Below, piece after piece: positions 59,170-64,000 of a DNA stretch of 64,000 bases. The stretch is from positions 62,001 to 126,000 of the forward strand of contig NZ_JBELZM010000014.1 in assembly GCF_040273735.1 (NCBI RefSeq), written 5' to 3'. The DNA comes from Solibacillus sp040273735 (GTDB taxonomy: Bacteria; Bacillota; Bacilli; Bacillales_A; Planococcaceae). The translations under genes and the position numbers were made by a program. Position 1 is the first letter of the stretch. Each line of letters begins with the position of its first letter. Below the pieces are notes generated by a model. The model did no database searches and had not been told where the DNA came from. It saw only the letters and a list, made by a program, of their open reading frames with translations.

Positions 59170-59763
59170 TTATGATAACCACTTAGGCGGTGTGTTTTTG
59201 CTCCAGTAGATCTCGCCAAGGTCATAATGTTTTGAATAGTTGTCTTCAAACGTATGATAGTGGAAATTGTAGTAGTAGCCGTCAAAAGGACGGTTCTCTG
59301 TTCGCACATGGAAACGGATTACGTCTGTTTTTGATTTGCTGTCAACAATGTGGAAGATTTTTTCTGAGTAATCTCCACTCGGTTTCTCGGAAACCGTTAA
59401 GTTACGCAGTTTTTCATCGCCAACTCGTTCCACTGTCATTGCAATGGCTTCTTCGATTTTCGGGAAAATATTTGTTTCGAATTGTTGTTCAATAACCGGT
59501 CCGACTTTTGCCCCGAATTTTATGTATGATTGTTCTTTTGCAGCAGAAACAAAGTCATCTGTTGTTGGCAGCGGTTTGTCATCAACAATAATATCATCCA
59601 ACTGATAGGCAGCTGAAATATGGTTGTCGCTTGGACGATCCAATACCGATTTGCCAAGGCGGTCTTCATCAAAGTTTGCCCAAATTTCATGCTTTGGTGT
59701 AATTAAACCAAACGATAATAACGCGACAGAAACAACGAGAGATTTGTAAATCCATTTCTTCAA
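59170..59763 (-). CDS. ypjP: YpjP-like protein
   Basis: A protein of about 197 residues. N-terminal hydrophobic segment (YKSLVVSVALLSFGLITP, about 6-23) that may be a signal peptide or anchor. The rest follows Bacillus YpjP (QSYIKFGAKVGPVIEQQFETNI, EKIFHIVDSKSKTDVIRFHVR, GYYYNFHYHTFEDNYSKHYDLG, IYWSKNTPPKWLS). Function unknown. TTG at 59763 behind GGGTGAT is preferred over GTG at 59772. In Bacillus ypjP sits beside the thyA-type gene; here about 3.4 kb of extra sequence separates them. Confidence 0.85.
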   Translation of the reverse strand: MKKWIYKSLVVSVALLSFGLITPKHEIWANFDEDRLGKSVLDRPSDNHISAAYQLDDIIVDDKPLPTTDDFVSAAKEQSYIKFGAKVGPVIEQQFETNIFPKIEEAIAMTVERVGDEKLRNLTVSEKPSGDYSEKIFHIVDSKSKTDVIRFHVRTENRPFDGYYYNFHYHTFEDNYSKHYDLGEIYWSKNTPPKWLS

Positions 59764-59910
59764 GTCTATCACCCACTTTTATTATGTATAATTTTAAAAC
59801 GCTCTTACCTATATATACGAATATTATAACAAATAGTTTCATCTTTATTGTAATCATTGTACAATAAAAAAGGAAGATATTGTAGGTTATATTAAGGGAG
59901 GTTTTAAAAA

Positions 59911-59982
59911 ATGGACATTGTTATGGGTCTTGGTTTATTACTAATGCTTGGGTATATGACTTCTTTATGCTTCACGGACTAA
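59911..59982 (+). CDS. 23-residue hydrophobic peptide gene
   Basis: ATG 59911 preceded by AAGGGAGG at 10 nt. Product MDIVMGLGLLLMLGYM plus TSLCFTD: one membrane-spanning stretch. Followed within 15 nt by a textbook terminator (59994-60023), so it has both a ribosome site and its own transcript end. Function unknown; could be a small membrane protein or a type I toxin-like peptide, without evidence for an antisense RNA. Confidence 0.6.
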   Translation: MDIVMGLGLLLMLGYMTSLCFTD

Positions 59983-59993
59983 TACTTTTTATG

Positions 59994-60025
59994 TGCCATC
60001 CAAACCGATTTGGATGGTTTTTTAT
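59994..60025 (+). terminator. Terminator of the 23-aa gene
   Basis: Perfect stem CCATCCAAA (59996-60004) with TTTGGATGG (60009-60017), then T6. Confidence 0.9.
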
Positions 60026-60431
60026 TGAGAATTGGACAAGGGGCCCCCAAATATTGGGGACCCCTTTAGTATTTAATAGATAGATTTATAAATAAATGAA
60101 AGTCTCAACCCGATCATCCGGGGAATTTATATTTATTCGGAGTGCACAACTCCAGTTTTAACCGCGGTAAAATTCTACTAATCTCTTCTAACTTAAGCAA
60201 CATAGTCCCAACCTGCTACTATGTCCTTGCAGCCCTGAAGCTTGCGCCAGTGTGAATAAGTATCTTCAAAAACACTAGCAGAAATGCCAATTCATTTATA
60301 GCACTATCTAAAATAGCACCAAATAATCATAACACATATGTTCGTGTTTGTAAAATAAATTTGAGACCGTGCAAATTTCCATGATGTCCGCTATACTTGA
60401 AAAATCGGAATTTAAAAGGAGTTATGAAAAG
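60026..60431. other. Gene-free interval with a GC-rich hairpin
   Basis: About 400 bases. AAGGGGCCCCCA (60038-60049) pairs with TGGGGACCCCTT (60055-60066), one mismatch, followed by TTTAG; its role is unclear since the previous gene already has a terminator. The rest, 60070-60360, shows no open frame with a ribosome site and no recognised RNA consensus. The NA37 gene promoter must lie at the right end. Confidence 0.4.
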
Positions 60432-61487
60432 ATGAATGAAGTTGAAACAACATTATCAATCCAAATGAAACGGATGGCCGTCACGCTGCTAGATATGCAG
60501 CAAAGCCGTTTTGTGTCTGCAAGTGAAACAATGGATTTATCCGCACTCCAATCAGAAGTGTATAATCATTTCTTCGAATCCTACATAGACGCAACAATGA
60601 ATAGCCCGAAATCTGTTGCATGTAAATTTTTAGACCGTGACAATGATATTCTTACAAAAATGAACCGTTATGTGGAATATCCTGATGACACGCACTTTTT
60701 ATCACTTGCCAATGATTTATCAAATAAACTGTATCAAATTATGCAAACGGTATCGAACAGTAATGGCTCGGTATTTGTCGCACATATTGAACTTATTGGA
60801 GAAGAGTATATTCTTTTGTTAAAGCTGGATCCAAAAGACGCGGTACAGATCGATCTGGAAACATTGCATTTGAAAACGATTGAAAATATTTTGCCTGACG
60901 CTACTAGTCGTGTACAAAAATGTGCACTCATTCGAATGAATTATGATCCGCTCGAAGAAAATATATATGTACTGGATAAGCAATCCGATGGCGAACCTGC
61001 AAAGTTTTTCATGGAAACTTTCTTGCAGGCCACACCGATCGCATCCGACAAAAAGAAGACAAAAATGCTCATGAAGGAATTATATGAAAAAATTGCGGAA
61101 TCGATTAACGAAGAGCAGACACCCCATCTTCAACGAGCGATTGACGAGGAATTTGAACATGGCAAATATATTGAGCTCGACGCATCGGTCCATAATATAT
61201 ACGAAGCGATCGCACCACCTGAGAACCGGGAAGATTTTGTTGAACAAGGCGCCAAATTGTTTATCAATGAATTCACTGACCGCAATCCCGACTTCACGCC
61301 TACATTTGAAGTGAAACGCGATGATCTGCATGTTGTCTATAAATCAGCTGAAGGTGAAATTCTCTTCCGTTATGATAAAGGATTGGACAATATTGATGTA
61401 AAGCACGATCAAGTAAGCGGTACGTATACGATTACTATACGTGACGCGGATACACTAGGATTTACACTGCATAAAAAACCACTATAA
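60432..61487 (+). CDS. Nucleoid-associated protein, NdpA/NA37 family
   Basis: A 351-residue soluble protein of the 37-kDa nucleoid-associated family (PF04245). Landmarks: FFESYIDATMNSPKSVACKFLDRDNDILTKM (about 48-78), VFVAHIELIGEEYILLLKLDP, CALIRMNYDPLEENIYVLDKQ, AKFFMETFLQA. The C-terminal third (about 230-350) is lineage-specific with an unusual ending (TITIRDADTLGFTLHKKPL). DNA binding is a family property; its cellular role in Gram-positives is unclear. The ATG at 60432 follows AAAAGGAG at 10 nt. An in-frame extension to 60369 has no site. Confidence 0.85.
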   Translation: MNEVETTLSIQMKRMAVTLLDMQQSRFVSASETMDLSALQSEVYNHFFESYIDATMNSPKSVACKFLDRDNDILTKMNRYVEYPDDTHFLSLANDLSNKLYQIMQTVSNSNGSVFVAHIELIGEEYILLLKLDPKDAVQIDLETLHLKTIENILPDATSRVQKCALIRMNYDPLEENIYVLDKQSDGEPAKFFMETFLQATPIASDKKKTKMLMKELYEKIAESINEEQTPHLQRAIDEEFEHGKYIELDASVHNIYEAIAPPENREDFVEQGAKLFINEFTDRNPDFTPTFEVKRDDLHVVYKSAEGEILFRYDKGLDNIDVKHDQVSGTYTITIRDADTLGFTLHKKPL

Positions 61488-61508
61488 ACCTAACGATATT
61501 ATAATAGA

Positions 61509-61549
61509 ATAAAAAAAGGGGCTGTGTTTTTTTCACAGCTCCTTTTTGA
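61509..61549. terminator. Bidirectional terminator
   Basis: AAAAGGGGCTGTG with CACAGCTCCTTTTT around a T-loop, flanked by A7 and T5. Between the convergent NA37 and pepF genes. Confidence 0.85.
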
Positions 61550-61552
61550 AAC

Positions 61553-63349
61553 CTATTTAGACGTTAACGCAATAAATTCCTCGACATCTTTTTCAAAAAG
61601 TGCGATTCCTTTTAACCAGAAGTCTTCTTTCGTAATATCTTCACCTAAATGCTTCATAGCCAACTCTTCAACTGTCATGATAGCTGTGTCACGCAACAAA
61701 GCCATATACTTCTCTTCGAAGCCCTTACCTTCTTCTTTTGCTTTCGCGTAAATGCTTAATGAGAATAAATAACCGAAGGTGTACGGGAAGTTATAGAACG
61801 GTACACCTGTAATATAGAAGTGCATTTTTGACGCCCAGAAGTGCGGATGTGTTTCGCCTAACCCGCCTGCATGCGCTTCAATTTGAGCTTCTTCCATAAG
61901 TTCGTTCAAGCGTTTCGTTGATACAATGCCTTTTTTGCGCTCATCATAAAAACGAGTTTCAAATAAGTAACGCGCATGTATATTCATAAAGAAAGCAACA
62001 GAACGCTGAATTTTATCTTCCAGTAATGCAATTTTTTCTTGTTCAGTTGTTGCTTCTTCAACCGCTGCATCAGCAACAATCATTTCTGCAAACGTTGAAG
62101 CAGTTTCAGCGACATTCATTGCATAGCGGCGGTTTAATGGATGAACAGGGCGCAGTGCATACGAATGGAAAGCATGTCCCAGTTCATGTGCCAGTGTCGA
62201 AACATTTGACATCGAGCCGGAGTATGTCATGAATATACGAGATTGCTCTGATAATGGCATTCCTGTACAGAAACCGCCCGGACGTTTATTATCACGGTCT
62301 TCCGCCTCTATCCAGCCCTCTTCAAATGCCGTGCGTGCAAAACTTTCCATTTCTGAACCAAAGCGGCCGAAATGCTTCAGGATGAACTCGGCACCCTCCT
62401 GGTAAGACATAGTTGCTGTTGAATCCGTAACCGGTGCATCAAAGTCAAACCAGTCCAATTGTTCTGTACCTAATAGATTTGCTTTGTGCTGCAAATAACC
62501 TGCAAATGACGCCTTACGAGATGTAATGGCACCCCACATCGCATCGATTGTTTCCTGCTTCATACGGTTAATTTGAAGCGGCTCTTTTGTTACTGAGTCC
62601 CAGCCTCGCTTTTTATAGACGGCTAACCGGAAACCTGCTAAGTGATTCAATGTTTTTGCAAAGAACTCTTCACGCTCTGTAAATACATTTTCCAATGCAT
62701 CAAATGCCGCTTTTCGCACTTTGCGGTCTTTATGTGAACTTAAATTATTTGCTTGTCCAACTGACAGTAATTTCTTTTCGCCATCCACTTCTACTTCTAC
62801 TTTAATATCGCCGATCAGCATGTTATAAAGCTGGCCCCAAGAACTATATCCATCAACACCTAAAGCTGAAATTAGCGCTTCTTCTTCTTCGGATAATGAC
62901 TCTTTCGATTTTTCGCGCCATTCCGTTAAGATAAATTCGAATTGAGCTAATTCTTCAGTCTGTAATAATACTTCGAAAGTTGACTGTTCGATTTTACCCA
63001 ATTTTTGATTAAAGCTTTCTAAGATTGGCGATAAATTTGCCGCGATACCAGATAACTGGCCTTGCAACAATAATGCATCACGATCCGTCGTGTCTTGAGC
63101 AGTTAGGCAAGAAAGCACCGCCCCTGCCTGAGAAATGTGCAGCATTACCTCTTTGATGCTTTCCAATATCGACTGGATTTCTAAGGCAGCATCACTATTT
63201 TGCGGTACTTCAAATTTGTCAATTTTCTCTTTTAATACTTCTAGTTTAGGAGTCAAGCTTTCAATATGCTCGATTAATTGTGGAGAAGCGCTACCACCGG
63301 GGAAAAACACATCCAAATCCCAAACTTCAGGATACTTAACATTAACCAT
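61553..63349 (-). CDS. pepF: Oligoendopeptidase F, M3 family
   Basis: A 598-residue cytosolic zinc metallopeptidase cleaving oligopeptides. The zinc motif HELGH is in STLAHELGHAFHSYAL (about 383-398), with the downstream Glu ligand region (NVAETASTFAEMIV). FDAPVTDSTATMSYQEGAEFIL and the C-terminal FPYTFGYLFSLSIYAKAKEEG are typical. Start: ATG 63349 after AAAGTGGG; an in-frame codon at 63361 lies before the site. Monocistronic. Confidence 0.95.
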   Translation of the reverse strand: MVNVKYPEVWDLDVFFPGGSASPQLIEHIESLTPKLEVLKEKIDKFEVPQNSDAALEIQSILESIKEVMLHISQAGAVLSCLTAQDTTDRDALLLQGQLSGIAANLSPILESFNQKLGKIEQSTFEVLLQTEELAQFEFILTEWREKSKESLSEEEEALISALGVDGYSSWGQLYNMLIGDIKVEVEVDGEKKLLSVGQANNLSSHKDRKVRKAAFDALENVFTEREEFFAKTLNHLAGFRLAVYKKRGWDSVTKEPLQINRMKQETIDAMWGAITSRKASFAGYLQHKANLLGTEQLDWFDFDAPVTDSTATMSYQEGAEFILKHFGRFGSEMESFARTAFEEGWIEAEDRDNKRPGGFCTGMPLSEQSRIFMTYSGSMSNVSTLAHELGHAFHSYALRPVHPLNRRYAMNVAETASTFAEMIVADAAVEEATTEQEKIALLEDKIQRSVAFFMNIHARYLFETRFYDERKKGIVSTKRLNELMEEAQIEAHAGGLGETHPHFWASKMHFYITGVPFYNFPYTFGYLFSLSIYAKAKEEGKGFEEKYMALLRDTAIMTVEELAMKHLGEDITKEDFWLKGIALFEKDVEEFIALTSK

Positions 63350-63439
63350 TTTATTACCCACTTTCTGAATTGTAGTTCAATTCTTATTTTACTAAAAAAT
63401 AAGTTAAAATGCTCGAAAATATTTCGGTTTTAGAAATAA

Positions 63440-63470
63440 AAAAGCTAGCCTGTATGATCGGCTAGCTTCA
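63440..63470 (-). terminator. Terminator of the cls gene
   Basis: Stem AAGCTAGCC (63442-63450) with GGCTAGCTT (63460-63468), T6 on the minus strand. Confidence 0.85.
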
Positions 63471-63473
63471 GCA

Positions 63474-64000
63474 TTATAAAATCGGTGATAATAAACGCGA
63501 AACGGATTCTCGAATTTTCGTCCATGTTTTACGTTCGTCATATTGTTCTTTCGTTAATTCAAAACTCTCCTTAATATCGGCTTCAAACAGTTCCCTGCAT
63601 TGTATCGCCAAATTGGTATCATAAAGAATCGCGTTAATTTCAAAATTCAGACTAAAACTTCGTACATCAATATTTGCGGTTCCAATTGTCGCCACTTCAT
63701 CATCAATGACAATCATTTTTGCATGAAGGAAGCCTTTTTTATAACGGTACACTCGACCGCCAACCTCCAATAAGTCACCGCTGTAAGCTGAATTGGCTCC
63801 ATAAACGAAAGGATGATCGGTTACTTCTGGCGTCATAATACGCACATCAACACCTGATGAAGCAGCAATTTGAACCGCATGCATAAACGGTTCGTCCGGT
63901 ACAAAATATGGCGATTGAATATAAACATACTTTTTGGCACTTAAAATCATTCGAATATAGCTGTTTTTGATCGATTCAAAATCCGTATCCGGACCGCTCG
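63474..64000 (-). CDS. cls: Cardiolipin synthase (phospholipase D family), N-terminal part outside window
   Basis: The C-terminal 175 residues of a PLD-superfamily phosphatidyltransferase that joins two phosphatidylglycerols into cardiolipin. The frame is open to the right edge (SGPDTDFESIKNSYIR leading in). IQSPYFVPDEPFMHAVQIAA and the second HKD motif HAKMIVIDDEVATIGTANID are present, followed by NFEINAILYD and a C-terminus SRLLSPIL. The first HKD motif and the N-terminal membrane helices would lie beyond the window. Confidence 0.93.
   Translation of the reverse strand, partial: SGPDTDFESIKNSYIRMILSAKKYVYIQSPYFVPDEPFMHAVQIAASSGVDVRIMTPEVTDHPFVYGANSAYSGDLLEVGGRVYRYKKGFLHAKMIVIDDEVATIGTANIDVRSFSLNFEINAILYDTNLAIQCRELFEADIKESFELTKEQYDERKTWTKIRESVSRLLSPIL

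Overview
AT-rich, low-GC Gram-positive chromosome. The gene families and short-range gene orders (xpaC next to a TelA/YaaN gene, ypmR-ypmS next to msrA-msrB, yplQ-dfrA-thyA-ypjP, odhA-odhB, ykpA, a Spo0M-like protein) point to Bacillales. The overall style (TTG/GTG starts, an ArlRS-like two-component pair, DUF378 and CAP proteins) fits Planococcaceae such as Solibacillus or Lysinibacillus; this placement is an inference. There are no rRNA or tRNA genes, CRISPR arrays, recognisable insertion sequences or prophage. Most of the window is housekeeping chromosome with several degraded or rearranged spots.

Layout. 0-3.7 kb: a tyrosine recombinase cut by the left edge, a divergent CorA-like membrane protein, and a catalytically degenerate recombinase relative. 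3.8-9.6 kb: an enoyl-CoA hydratase-family gene, then a five-gene minus-strand operon (FAD-linked 2-hydroxyacid oxidase, TRAP transporter DctP-DctQ-DctM, FadR-type regulator) with a candidate operator at its head. 9.6-18.7 kb: P-loop protein, aminotransferase, Spo0M-like protein, AI-2E family permease, LCP transferase, MsrA, XRE-TPR regulator and RecQ. 19.0-20.6 kb: two decayed minus-strand genes. 20.7-26.2 kb: ykpA, a cold-shock gene with a terminator-like leader, xpaC-telA and small proteins. 26.2-29.0 kb: an amino-acid ABC importer behind a lysine riboswitch. 29.1-38.8 kb: odhAB, an ArlRS-like pair, a PAS-GGDEF diguanylate cyclase and dapF. 39-48 kb: GNAT, MurG, CAP, CobW-type GTPase, CtpB-type protease, lipoprotein, a protein with a HEPN-like motif, DeoD and YozE. 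48-55.7 kb: chemoreceptor, msrAB, ypmSR, DegV, yplQ, dfrA, thyA. 55.9-60 kb: a variable stretch between thyA and ypjP with small membrane proteins and a Cys-rich YVTN beta-propeller gene. The propeller is bracketed by ypjP and a stray copy of the ypjP 3' end. 60.4-64 kb: NA37 nucleoid-associated protein, oligoendopeptidase F and a cardiolipin synthase cut by the right edge.

How the parts work together. The TRAP/GlcD operon looks like a self-contained uptake-and-oxidation module for a small hydroxy-acid. The lysine riboswitch assigns the otherwise generic ABC importer to lysine. DapF supplies meso-diaminopimelate and shares a transcript with a c-di-GMP synthase. The msrA-msrB pair sits next to ypmSR, with a second, solitary msrA elsewhere. 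The least ordinary places are the 57.5-59.2 kb propeller insertion, the cold-shock leader and the 19-20.6 kb gene graveyard. No complete novel multi-gene system such as a defence island or biosynthetic cluster was found.
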